A stretch of 64,000 nt of DNA, taken from assembly GCA_038131955.1 (NCBI GenBank), contig JAYPQK010000014.1, forward strand, positions 43,831 to 107,830, in the 5' to 3' direction. Numbering within the stretch: position 1 is the first letter of the stretch; each line of letters starts with the position of its first letter. Both the position numbers and the translations under genes were made by a program. Below are positions 33,936 through 42,509 of this stretch, piece after piece. The DNA comes from SHAN690 sp038131955 (GTDB lineage: Bacteria > Bacteroidota > Bacteroidia > Flavobacteriales_G > Salibacteraceae). The notes under the pieces are model-generated. The model was given only the letters and a program-made list of their open reading frames with translations, was not told where the DNA came from and did not search any database.

Positions 33936-34322
33936 ATGATCGGCATGAACGAAAACGATATTGCGAAGATTGCCGTGGATTGTTATTACCAAACGCATAT
34001 TGCTCTGGGTCCTGGATTACTTGAATCGGTATATGAAGAAGTGTTAGCGCATTTCCTTCATAAGAATGGGTTGCGGTTTCAGAGGCAAAAGCAAATTGAC
34101 ATTGAAGTCGACGGCATGGTCCTATCTAAGGCTTTTTACGCAGACCTTATCGTCGAGGACAAGGTGATCATCGAGATCAAGTCCGTGGAAGCGATCAACC
34201 CGGTGCATCAGAAACAACTGTTGACTTATTTGAGATTGACTGAAAAAAAGCTTGGCCTACTGGTCAATTTCAACGAAGCAAAAGTCAAGGATGGAATTTC
34301 TAGAATTGTGAACAACCTATAA
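33936..34322 (+). CDS. GxxExxY protein (PD-(D/E)XK nuclease-like fold)
   Basis: A 128-residue protein from the ATG at 33936; an upstream in-frame TTG at 33921 and an ATG at 33945 are alternatives. The name motif G-L-L-E-S-V-Y is at residues 27-33. ADLIVEDKVIIEIKSVEAI carries the D ... E-x-K arrangement of PD-(D/E)XK nucleases, followed by QLLTYLRLTEKKLGLLVNFNE, also typical. The activity of the family is not established. It is flanked by inverted copies of a ~25-base repeat and interrupts an otherwise tightly spaced operon, which suggests a mobile cassette. No transposase is nearby. Confidence 0.9.
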   Translation: MIGMNENDIAKIAVDCYYQTHIALGPGLLESVYEEVLAHFLHKNGLRFQRQKQIDIEVDGMVLSKAFYADLIVEDKVIIEIKSVEAINPVHQKQLLTYLRLTEKKLGLLVNFNEAKVKDGISRIVNNL

Positions 34323-34371
34323 GTGCAAAAGGGCATTACATATCGCCTCACCTCCTTCATTAGACACCCTA

Positions 34372-34483
34372 GCGTCTTTGCGCCTTCGCGTGAGATACCC
34401 CTTTCACCTCTTTGCGTCTTTGCGCCTTTGAGTGAGATTTTCTCTTTCAGGTTATTCTGCGCCTTCGCGCCTTTGAGTGAAAT
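34372..34483 (+). repeat. Three tandem copies of the GxxExxY-associated repeat
   Basis: Three 25-base cores: 34372-34396, 34414-34438 and 34459-34483, of the form GCGyCTTyGCGCCTTyGmGTGArAT. They start 42 and 45 bases apart, both multiples of three. In the frame of the TonB receptor they therefore read VFAPSREI, VFAPLSEI and AFAPLSEI without a stop. They are inverted relative to the copy at 33871. Confidence 0.85.
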
Positions 34484-37298
34484 AAAAAATTCGCTCTCCT
34501 TTCTCGTTCTCCTTCTCTTTTCAATTACAGCCCTCAGCCAAGCCACATTGACAGGGGTAATCAAGGACAAGGAAACAGGCGAGACCCTACCAGGAGCAAC
34601 GGTGCAGATCGTTGGAACATACTTGGGTGCGAGTACCGGCATGGATGGCAAATACACCATCACGGGGATCAAACCGGGTGACTACAGCATCAAGATGACC
34701 TTCATTGGTTACAGCGATCAGGTATTCAATGGAATTCGATTGAAGAAAGATGAAACCAGAACGCTGAACGCATCTATGAGCTTCCGCTCAACGACCTTAC
34801 AAGAAGTGATCGTAGTAGGAGAAGCCGTGATCGACTTGGAAAGTGGTAAATCCGAGGTAAAGATCAGTCGTGACGACATTGCTCAAATGGCAGTGCGGGA
34901 TGTGCAAGACGTCGTTAAGATGCAGGCGGGTGTCAGTGAAAACCCTGACGGACTTCAGATTCGCGGCGGACGAGTATACGAAACCCAGTACGTCGTTGAC
35001 GGTATCTCTGCCCAAGACCCACTAGCAGGAACGGGCTTCGGAGTTAGCGTAAGCTCCTCCTCCATTCAGGATCTGAAGGTAGTCACCGGAGGCGCCAGCG
35101 CTGAGTATGGAGATGGTTCTTCGGGTGTTATCTCTACTCAGATCCGTGAAGGTGGAGACAAACTCGAGATCAGCGGTAATTGGTCTACGGACAACTACCT
35201 CACCAACCGGATTCAAGGAACTTCTTGGAATACGGACAACTGGGAGATGACCCTCGCTACGCCTATCCCCGGAACAAAAAAGAAACTGACCCTCTTCACA
35301 AGTGCGAGCATTGCACTGACCGACACGTACTTCGGTGAACAAGCAAAGCAACTTCACTCGTCGCTCTTCACGGGTAATGACTCGCTGTGGGCACCTCGGC
35401 AGGACAACCGATGGTCAAATACGGTAAAACTCGCCTACACGATCCGTCCAGGCTTCAAGATCTTCCTGACCAATCAGCATTCGCTGAACATCAACCAGAA
35501 CAGACGCTCATTGCAAATCGTAGGATTCGACGCCATCGTTCAGCCGGGCTTCCAGTACGATTTCAGCAATGATCTCGACGCAGCCACTACTTACACGCAC
35601 CAGTCGAACTTGAGCGTCATTGGTTTGACCTATTCGTTCCCAAGCAACAAATGGGGCCTCCGATCCAACATTGGACGACTCTTCACCAACCTCAGAGCCG
35701 ATGCCAACGGCCGACCCTTCCGCGAAGAGACCATCGATCAGATCTACGACCCACGAAGTATCATCACAGATCCCGTCACGCTTTTCAATCCCGACGATGA
35801 AGTGGTATACGTCAATGCGCCATCAGGCTTGGTCAACAACGGCGGGATCAGCACCGTTTGGCACGACCACTACGTGCAGGAATACACGGTGAAGAATATT
35901 TTGAACTACTATCCTGACTCCAAGGTGCATCAATTGACCTTCGGACAGGAACACAAGGAGACGCAATACCAATGGGCAGACGTATCACGACCATGGGTAG
36001 GTGCTCCGATCGTGATCAACGATACCTTCACCACTCCGGCGATCAGCGTAGGTTCCAGCAACGACATTTGGAAGGCCAATGCAGCCAACGGCGGTCTCTT
36101 CGTGGAGGACAATCTGACCTACAAGGGTATTTCTGCCACATTAGCCCTTCGACTCAACTATTGGGCATTTGGCAAGTTCGTGGACGACGCCATCGACGAG
36201 CCGGACGCCCTGATCATCGATGAGGTAAGAAGTCAATACACTTCTCGTACGATCCCGGTTTTAGGGCGCAGATTCCAAGCTCGTCTTCTCCCTCGATTGA
36301 ATGTCTCATTCCCGGTTACAGAGAACAACGTGTTGTACTTCAATTACGGACACAGCATGCGTCTCCCCCACCCTCGATTCGTCTATGCCGGCCTCGATCC
36401 TGTATTCCAAGACCGTGGGTACCTATCGCGTATCGGTAATCCGAACTTGAAGCCTGAAACTACTGTGAGTTACGAACTCGGCATCAAGTCTCAAGTGACA
36501 AAAGACCTCGGCGTGACGTTCACGGCCTTCAACAACGATAAGTACGATTACATCGTCACCCGAACGATCGTCCTAGAAGACCAGACCGGTAGATTAGTAG
36601 ACCGCACCACTTCGATCAACCAAGACTACGCACGGATCATTGGATTGGAGTTGGGCGTGAATTACCGCCTAGGTAAGTTCTTCCGCACCTTCTTCAATGC
36701 CTCATATCAAGTCGCTACAGGAAAATCGAATTCAGCTTCTGAGTCGTTATTACAGATCCGCCAAACCGGTTTCGTGAATACCACCAAGGAGCAATACCTC
36801 GCTTGGGATCGTCCTTGGGACTTTAAGGCGGGTGTCACTTTTGTGCCTGACTCCACGATCAAGATCCGCAACTTCTCTTTGGAGGGGTTCAGGGTATTCC
36901 TATCCGGAACGTACAAGTCAGGCTTGCGTTATACTCCTCACATTTACAACGGCACGAACGACATTGGTCGTCCACTTTACGTCCGCGACGACAATCGACC
37001 CAACGCCGAGATCGGACAATCATGGCACTGGGTGGACATGCGTATCACGCGTGATTTCGTAAACAAGAAAGGCCGTGGCCTCTCCTTGAGCATCGAGATC
37101 AAGAACATCTTTAACCGAAGGAATGCTCAGATCGTGAATCCGGTGACGGGTCGTGCGTATGAAGTCGGAGACCCTGTTCCCGATAGCTGGCGTGACCTAG
37201 CCTATCCGGATCCTTTGGATCGAAGTACACCGCCAACCGACCCGGCTCGATTCACTCCACCTCGTCAAATCCTTTACGGCCTTAGTTTCAAGTTCTGA
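34473..37298 (+). CDS. TonB-dependent receptor with carboxypeptidase-regulatory-like domain
   Basis: About 941 residues from the TTG at 34473, which lies inside the last repeat copy and gives a proper signal peptide (MSEIKNSLSFLVLLLFSITA, then LSQ). The frame stays open up to a GTG at 34323, but that part is only translated repeats. A CarboxypepD_reg-like domain follows (ATLTGVIKDKETGETLPGAT ... GKYTITGIKPGDYSIK). Next is the plug (LQEVIVVGEAVID, DVQDVVKMQAGV, LQIRGGRVYETQYVVDGI) and a 22-strand-type barrel with an FNRRNAQIVNPVTGRAYE region near the end. No SusD is present, so it is not a classic Sus pair; the partner is the PorV-like protein downstream. Ligand unknown. Confidence 0.88.
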   Translation: MSEIKNSLSFLVLLLFSITALSQATLTGVIKDKETGETLPGATVQIVGTYLGASTGMDGKYTITGIKPGDYSIKMTFIGYSDQVFNGIRLKKDETRTLNASMSFRSTTLQEVIVVGEAVIDLESGKSEVKISRDDIAQMAVRDVQDVVKMQAGVSENPDGLQIRGGRVYETQYVVDGISAQDPLAGTGFGVSVSSSSIQDLKVVTGGASAEYGDGSSGVISTQIREGGDKLEISGNWSTDNYLTNRIQGTSWNTDNWEMTLATPIPGTKKKLTLFTSASIALTDTYFGEQAKQLHSSLFTGNDSLWAPRQDNRWSNTVKLAYTIRPGFKIFLTNQHSLNINQNRRSLQIVGFDAIVQPGFQYDFSNDLDAATTYTHQSNLSVIGLTYSFPSNKWGLRSNIGRLFTNLRADANGRPFREETIDQIYDPRSIITDPVTLFNPDDEVVYVNAPSGLVNNGGISTVWHDHYVQEYTVKNILNYYPDSKVHQLTFGQEHKETQYQWADVSRPWVGAPIVINDTFTTPAISVGSSNDIWKANAANGGLFVEDNLTYKGISATLALRLNYWAFGKFVDDAIDEPDALIIDEVRSQYTSRTIPVLGRRFQARLLPRLNVSFPVTENNVLYFNYGHSMRLPHPRFVYAGLDPVFQDRGYLSRIGNPNLKPETTVSYELGIKSQVTKDLGVTFTAFNNDKYDYIVTRTIVLEDQTGRLVDRTTSINQDYARIIGLELGVNYRLGKFFRTFFNASYQVATGKSNSASESLLQIRQTGFVNTTKEQYLAWDRPWDFKAGVTFVPDSTIKIRNFSLEGFRVFLSGTYKSGLRYTPHIYNGTNDIGRPLYVRDDNRPNAEIGQSWHWVDMRITRDFVNKKGRGLSLSIEIKNIFNRRNAQIVNPVTGRAYEVGDPVPDSWRDLAYPDPLDRSTPPTDPARFTPPRQILYGLSFKF

Positions 37299-38305
37299 TG
37301 AAGAAGCTTATCATCCATATCGTATTGGTTTTCGGCTTCATCGGAAGTATACAGGCTCAGCTTCTGCCTAACCTAGGTGGACAGCGAGTGGGTGTATCGA
37401 CCTTGACCTTCTTGAAGAACGACAACAGCCCCCGCTCGATGGCATTGGGAGGGGCTAACCTTACGTTGAGCGCCGACGGACACGCCACGGTTCACAACAC
37501 CGCACTGCTAAGTCAAACGCAGGGTATTCATATCACGGCAACAGACTTGGTCATCGGAGCAGGAATCCATCAGGCGTGGTTGAGCGGAACGGTGCCCATG
37601 AAGAAAAGCACCAGCGCTTTTGGCGTGAACTTGAACTACCTCTCTTCCGGGGCAATGAAGGTCCGTACCGAGTTTATGCCTCAAGGAACCGGTGAATATT
37701 TCTACGCGAATCAATTGGCCGCCGGACTGGCCTATTCTAAACTACTGTCTGACCGATTCTCCTTTGGTGCGAACTTGAAGGTCGTACACGAACGCCTTGC
37801 CCAATTCACCAATACTACTGTAGCAGCAGACCTCGGGTTCTTGTATACGACCGATGTCAAAGACCTCAAATTCGGGATCGTCGTGCAAAACTTTGGTGGA
37901 AGCTCCATCCTACGCATCGCAGATATCCGAGAAGGTTTCAATCGCGATGATATAACAGTGGATCAGTTCTCGGTTCCGACTGCCTTTCGCTTAGGCGCGT
38001 CATTCAAACCATTAGAAAGAGACGATCAAAGCATCATGGTAGCCGCACAATTGGAACATCCGAATGACAACAGCGAGAACATCCGAATCGGAGTTGAGTA
38101 CGAATACATGAGAACAGTATTTGTGCGAGCAGGATACAAGCTGAATGTGATAGGTGAGAACTTACCTACCCTCGGTGTTGGTTATAAAGTGAAGATGGGA
38201 AGGAACACAATGCACGTGAACTACGCGGTTAATCCTACCCAATACTTGGGCACATTGCATCTGTTTGGCTTGGATGTGATGATCAATAACGACAAGCGAG
38301 AATGA
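37298..38305 (+). CDS. PorV/PorQ-family outer-membrane barrel
   Basis: A 335-residue protein with a signal peptide (FIGSIQAQ). The N-terminus FLKNDNSPRSMALGGANLTL and HNTALLSQTQGIHIT are the marks of the PorV/PorQ family. The rest alternates barrel strands (FGVNLNYLSSGAMKV, FSFGANLKVVHERLA) and ends LGTLHLFGLDVMIN. PorV itself is the T9SS shuttle that receives cargo; the many paralogues, including those beside TonB receptors, have unassigned roles. The start codon overlaps the receptor stop (TGATG), so the two are translationally coupled. It is followed by the propeller-like lipoprotein through a 4-base overlap. Confidence 0.85.
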   Translation: MKKLIIHIVLVFGFIGSIQAQLLPNLGGQRVGVSTLTFLKNDNSPRSMALGGANLTLSADGHATVHNTALLSQTQGIHITATDLVIGAGIHQAWLSGTVPMKKSTSAFGVNLNYLSSGAMKVRTEFMPQGTGEYFYANQLAAGLAYSKLLSDRFSFGANLKVVHERLAQFTNTTVAADLGFLYTTDVKDLKFGIVVQNFGGSSILRIADIREGFNRDDITVDQFSVPTAFRLGASFKPLERDDQSIMVAAQLEHPNDNSENIRIGVEYEYMRTVFVRAGYKLNVIGENLPTLGVGYKVKMGRNTMHVNYAVNPTQYLGTLHLFGLDVMINNDKRE

Positions 38306-39495
38306 TGTCGATGCGAACATACCTATGGCTATTCTTGGCTTTGGCGATGACCGGCTGCGAAGGTTTCTTTGGAAAGAAAACCGACTTGGAGTTCATCGAC
38401 GCACCTCAATTTCAGGCGCGTGATGTGGCCTACGTTCCTGTCCAGCCGATCATTGATGGATTCCTAGAACCCACCGATGTGATCGCGGGATATGACGAAC
38501 TGATCTATGTGGTAGACCGGGGCACGGAAGAGATAATTGGATTTGACCAAAGTGGGCGTGAGCAGGGACGACTGTCTGTGCAAGGCGTGACTAAGATCGC
38601 CCAAGATCGAAGTCTGGACATCTTGGCCATAGCGGAGATCGACACGGTCATCAATTCGGTTTCTTACACGTTGAGTGTCATTCATCGGATCGACCTCAGC
38701 ACGGCAACCGGGGTTTATGGTATTTCGAATGGCAAGGTGGTCAATACCATTGTGCACCCATTCTACTTCAAGACAAGCTTCTCGAGCTTAGACGTCGAGG
38801 TGAAATTCACCTCTTTCGATGTGATGGGTGACAATAGTTATTATGTGACTCGTGAAGGTGCTCGGGACAACGAAAACCAGGTAGGAGGACCTGACGACGG
38901 CGTGATCCTATTCAACGAAGACGACGAATACGTTTCAAATGTTTTCGTCAGTACGGAAGTTGGATTCTTTCGAAACTACTTCAAAACGCCAACCTGCATC
39001 ACCACGATCGCCAAGCCTCGACAGTCGCCAACCGTGAGTTCGTCGAGCAACTTCTATGTAGCCATGGCCGATCCGACCGTTCCGATCAAAGTGCAGTCAA
39101 TCCAGTTCTTTGAAAGCGAATTCGGCTCTTCGTATGAAGTTGAGGTATTGGATTTCACCGACACGAGTGAGGCCAACGACTTTCTCTATCGACCCAATCG
39201 ATTCATTGACCCAGTGGATATGACCTTGACGGGTGATGGAAGCAACTACCTTTTTGTGGTAGATGCCGCGAAAGATTCTGTTTATCAATTCACTACCCGC
39301 GGATGGGAAGGTGTGAACCCGCCTCCGGGATCCTCGGAAGAAAAGAACATCATCGCCTCCTTTGGCGGCACGGGTGAAGGTCCGACTCAGTTCAGAGACC
39401 CTTCTGCCGTAGCCTATCTATCTGAAATACTTTACGTCTGTGATAAAGGCAATGGGCGACTCCTTCGCTTCAAGCTCACCACGGACATCGACTAG
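38302..39495 (+). CDS. NHL/propeller-like lipoprotein
   Basis: A 397-residue protein. Signal and lipobox: LFLALAMTGCEG. The body reads as a six-bladed propeller: FLEPTDVIAGYDELIYVVDRGTEEIIGFDQSG at about 54-85, a middle part with poorer blades, then DPVDMTLTGDGSNYLFVVDAAKDSVYQFT and FRDPSAVAYLSEILYVCDKGNGRLLRFKL, the two clearest NHL-type blades. A surface lipoprotein coupled by a 4-base overlap to the PorV-like gene would suit a lid or ligand-binding partner for the receptor; that is inference. Confidence 0.75.
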   Translation: MMSMRTYLWLFLALAMTGCEGFFGKKTDLEFIDAPQFQARDVAYVPVQPIIDGFLEPTDVIAGYDELIYVVDRGTEEIIGFDQSGREQGRLSVQGVTKIAQDRSLDILAIAEIDTVINSVSYTLSVIHRIDLSTATGVYGISNGKVVNTIVHPFYFKTSFSSLDVEVKFTSFDVMGDNSYYVTREGARDNENQVGGPDDGVILFNEDDEYVSNVFVSTEVGFFRNYFKTPTCITTIAKPRQSPTVSSSSNFYVAMADPTVPIKVQSIQFFESEFGSSYEVEVLDFTDTSEANDFLYRPNRFIDPVDMTLTGDGSNYLFVVDAAKDSVYQFTTRGWEGVNPPPGSSEEKNIIASFGGTGEGPTQFRDPSAVAYLSEILYVCDKGNGRLLRFKLTTDID

Positions 39496-39500
39496 GTCTT

Positions 39501-41744
39501 ATGAAGCACTTTTTCCTCTCGACGCTATTGAGCGTAATTTCTCTGATCGGTTTCGGTCAGACCACCCTGCCTACGGAATGGGATTTTGCCACCACACCGG
39601 CAACCTTGCCAACCGGATGGAGCACGAATACTACCGCAAGCTATTCAAGTGGATTGCCAGACAACTCAGGGGGCAGCAGTTTTGCGGGGAAACTACAAGT
39701 AACGGCACACCACTTCACCATCCACTTCTTCGATGATCCTGGACTGGTGACGTACAACCTTCGTGCTTACAGCTCAACCGGGGCTAATTTCTCAGGAACC
39801 TTTGATGTAGAAGAAAGCGTGAATGGTAGCTCCTGGAGTACCCTCGCGAGTTATGGCAACGATGATTTTGGAAACAGCTGGACCGAGTTCACCGCAACGG
39901 CCGACCCTAGTTCTCGTTATATCCGCTTCTTTTTTACGGACAAGATCTCGGGTATCAACGTTGGTCTAGATGATGTCTCTATCGAGGCGTCAATTCCCAC
40001 AGAACAAGAGATCAATGTGCAGTACCAAGGAAATGATCTTCCCAGCGGTTCAGAGATCCAGTTTGCTAGCGGAGTAGGCAATCCGCTCAGCTTGAAATTC
40101 GGAGTGGAGAACATCGGTACGGTGGACACCCTGCAGATCAGCGGCGTAACCTTATCAGGGGCAGCAGCATCCGATTACAGTGTCGTTAGTTTTCCTTCGA
40201 CGGTGGACCCTTCCTCGAATGACAGCATCGAAGTCATCTTTAACCCCACCGCCACCGGTTCTCGCGTCGCGGTATTATCGATCGCTAGTAATGATGCGAA
40301 TGAAAATCCCTACACGATCGACCTCAATGGTATTGGAGGCAACTCGGCTTCTGAGCCAATCACTGGACCAAGTGGACTGGCGGTGGATCTACTGAAGACC
40401 TATCGGGTTCATGCCTCCTTTAACCAAAGCGATGCTGAACGCTACTTAGTGGTCTTCAAGAAAAACACACCGATCTCCTTCACACCGCAGGATGGTTCAT
40501 CCTATGAAAAAGGCCAAGGAGCAGGCAATGCAAAAGTGGCCGTAGCGGGTACGATCGACGACTTCTGGCTGAAGGAAGCCACGGCTGACGACACCTTCTA
40601 CATTCACGTCTACGGATTCAATGGCGAAGGCGCGTTTACCAACTACCTCCAGAGCGACTATCTTGACACGATGATCATCACCCCTCTTCGTTCCACCACT
40701 TTGGGCAACTATTACAGCGGAGTAGATGAGACCGCCGCCACCTTTGTTCAGGATCTGCACGAGGTCATCTTCCCTCACGACGTTCGATTCTACAGCAACT
40801 ACGGCCCTGACATGATCGCTCCATTCACCGAACGCGATACGATCGACAATAAGGCCGTGATCACCGGAGTTTACAGCGCTGATCAAGTTGTGTACTCACC
40901 GCCATTCGCTTGGACGCCTACCAACATGAGTCGAGAGCACACCTTACCTTATAGTTGGATGCCCTCCAACGGCAGTACGAGCACGCCTGAGTATCAGGAC
41001 TACCACCATCTTTTCCCTTCTGTTCAGAATGCCAACAGCCAACGCGGTAATGATCCGTTGGGCGACGTGGTAAATGTGACCTCGTCTTACGGCGCCGGAA
41101 AACGCGGAACGGACGCTTATGGAAACACGGTCTATGAACCTCGCGATGCTCAAAAAGGAGATGCCGCTCGCGCTTTGTTCTACATGACCACGACCTATCA
41201 CGATCCTTCGGGAGACGAATGGGGATTCTTGGACCTTCAAAGCAATGGTCCCGATCAGCGCTTGGATGTCTTGCTCAATTGGCATATTACCGATCGTCCG
41301 GATGGATATGAGATGGCGCGCAACGACTATTTGGATTCCCTCCAGGAGAACCGAAATCCATTCGTGGATAGTTTGCACTGGGCTTGCTACATCGACTTCA
41401 GAACCATGGAGTACATCGCAGAGCCAGATAGCGCCTGTCTTTTGGCTACACTTCCGAGTCAGGAGCCCATTGACACCACGGATACCACCATCGGCGTGAT
41501 GAATGTTCCGGTAGAAGATGTCTATCTGTTCTATCCAAATCCCGCACACGATCGACTGTTCGTAAGCAAACGCAATACTGAGTTGTTCGACTTTACGCTT
41601 TACGACGTGTATGGTCGTTCAATCCTGCGCGAAGACGCATTCGAAGGTGGGTGGATCGATGTGAGTCGTCTTGCCCCGGGATTCTACGTGGCTAGCCTCA
41701 CGCAAGGCCAGCGAAAGCACGCCTTTCGATTGGTGAAGGAATAG
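39501..41744 (+). CDS. T9SS type A secreted endonuclease I
   Basis: A 747-residue protein. After a signal peptide (SLIGFGQ) come a jelly-roll domain (about 20-170), a choice-of-anchor D/ASH-like domain (GTVDTLQISGVTLSGAAASDYSV, about 205-280) and a fibronectin-like domain (about 290-395). The endonuclease I domain spans about 400-640, with REHTLPYSWMP, EYQDYHHLFP and the N-x-x-R-G-N-x-P segment that carry its metal and catalytic residues, then RLDVLLNWHITDRPDGYE. The end is a type A sorting domain (LFYPNPAHDRLFVSK ... LAPGFYVASL). It degrades extracellular nucleic acids non-specifically, a likely phosphorus or nucleoside source. It lies 5 bases after the propeller gene, so part of the same transcript. 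Confidence 0.92.
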   Translation: MKHFFLSTLLSVISLIGFGQTTLPTEWDFATTPATLPTGWSTNTTASYSSGLPDNSGGSSFAGKLQVTAHHFTIHFFDDPGLVTYNLRAYSSTGANFSGTFDVEESVNGSSWSTLASYGNDDFGNSWTEFTATADPSSRYIRFFFTDKISGINVGLDDVSIEASIPTEQEINVQYQGNDLPSGSEIQFASGVGNPLSLKFGVENIGTVDTLQISGVTLSGAAASDYSVVSFPSTVDPSSNDSIEVIFNPTATGSRVAVLSIASNDANENPYTIDLNGIGGNSASEPITGPSGLAVDLLKTYRVHASFNQSDAERYLVVFKKNTPISFTPQDGSSYEKGQGAGNAKVAVAGTIDDFWLKEATADDTFYIHVYGFNGEGAFTNYLQSDYLDTMIITPLRSTTLGNYYSGVDETAATFVQDLHEVIFPHDVRFYSNYGPDMIAPFTERDTIDNKAVITGVYSADQVVYSPPFAWTPTNMSREHTLPYSWMPSNGSTSTPEYQDYHHLFPSVQNANSQRGNDPLGDVVNVTSSYGAGKRGTDAYGNTVYEPRDAQKGDAARALFYMTTTYHDPSGDEWGFLDLQSNGPDQRLDVLLNWHITDRPDGYEMARNDYLDSLQENRNPFVDSLHWACYIDFRTMEYIAEPDSACLLATLPSQEPIDTTDTTIGVMNVPVEDVYLFYPNPAHDRLFVSKRNTELFDFTLYDVYGRSILREDAFEGGWIDVSRLAPGFYVASLTQGQRKHAFRLVKE

Positions 41745-41747
41745 GAA

Positions 41748-42509
41748 TCAGGAATTCAGAAAGTCGATCACGGCATCGACAAACTCCTGCGGTTTCTCGG
41801 CGTGAAGCCAGTGCCCTGCCCCATCGATGGTGATCAAGTAGCCATGTGGGAATAGCACCTTGATATCCGGCCAATCCTCGTCGCGGATGTATTCTGAGTT
41901 TCCTCCTCTGATGAACAAGGTTTCACCTTCGAAGTCCATTTCTTCGGTTGCCTGCCCCACGTTCTCGATGTTGTTATAGAGCGATTCGAGGTTGAACCGC
42001 CAACCGAATTTCCCCCGCTCAGGGTAGTAGAGGCTCTTCATCAGAAACTGGCGGATACCGGGTTCGGATATGTGCGGCTTCATGTAGTCCTCGGCATCCG
42101 TGCGTCTCTCCAGCGCATCCAGATCCACGGCATACAATGCGGCAAAGATGCGTTGATGGTGGGGCGCGTAGTATCGAGGACCGATATCTGCTACCACTAG
42201 TTTCTTGACGCGTTTAGGACAATTCTGTGCTAAGGTCATAGCGACCTTTCCTCCCATCGAATGACCCAGAATGTGGGCATCATCTAGGCCCAGTTCATCC
42301 ATAAGCTCAAGAACATCCTCTACCATAAGAGCGTAGCTATGCTCATCACTATGGGGCGAATGGCCGTGATTTCGAAGGTCGACGATGATCACGTCGAACT
42401 GATCTGCTAACAGTTTGCCCGGACCTTGCCAGTTGTCGAGCATTCCGAGCAAGCCATGCAGGATGATCAAGGGTTCACCTTCCCCGAAGCGCTTGTAGTT
42501 GAGTTTCAT
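41748..42509 (-). CDS. Alpha/beta hydrolase (YbfF-like esterase)
   Basis: A 253-residue cytoplasmic hydrolase. The oxyanion segment is ILHGLLGMLDNW. The nucleophile elbow GHSMGGKVAM carries the Ser at about residue 93, and the catalytic His is in GAGHWLHAEKPQEF near the end. The acid is likely the Asp in the DIKVLFPHG/FIRGGNSEYI region. LLGMLDNWQGP and VDLRNHGHS are typical of the YbfF group of short-chain acyl esterases. It overlaps pdxJ by 4 bases. The native substrate is unknown. Confidence 0.9.
   Translation of the reverse strand: MKLNYKRFGEGEPLIILHGLLGMLDNWQGPGKLLADQFDVIIVDLRNHGHSPHSDEHSYALMVEDVLELMDELGLDDAHILGHSMGGKVAMTLAQNCPKRVKKLVVADIGPRYYAPHHQRIFAALYAVDLDALERRTDAEDYMKPHISEPGIRQFLMKSLYYPERGKFGWRFNLESLYNNIENVGQATEEMDFEGETLFIRGGNSEYIRDEDWPDIKVLFPHGYLITIDGAGHWLHAEKPQEFVDAVIDFLNS

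Noticed and set aside
34323..34472. GTG-started N-terminus of the TonB receptor
   Set aside because: These 50 residues are the translated GxxExxY-associated repeats and contain no signal peptide; the TTG at 34473 gives a normal one.
33871..34483. Calling the GxxExxY cassette an insertion sequence
   Set aside because: No transposase is encoded, and I could not establish a target duplication outside the repeats.
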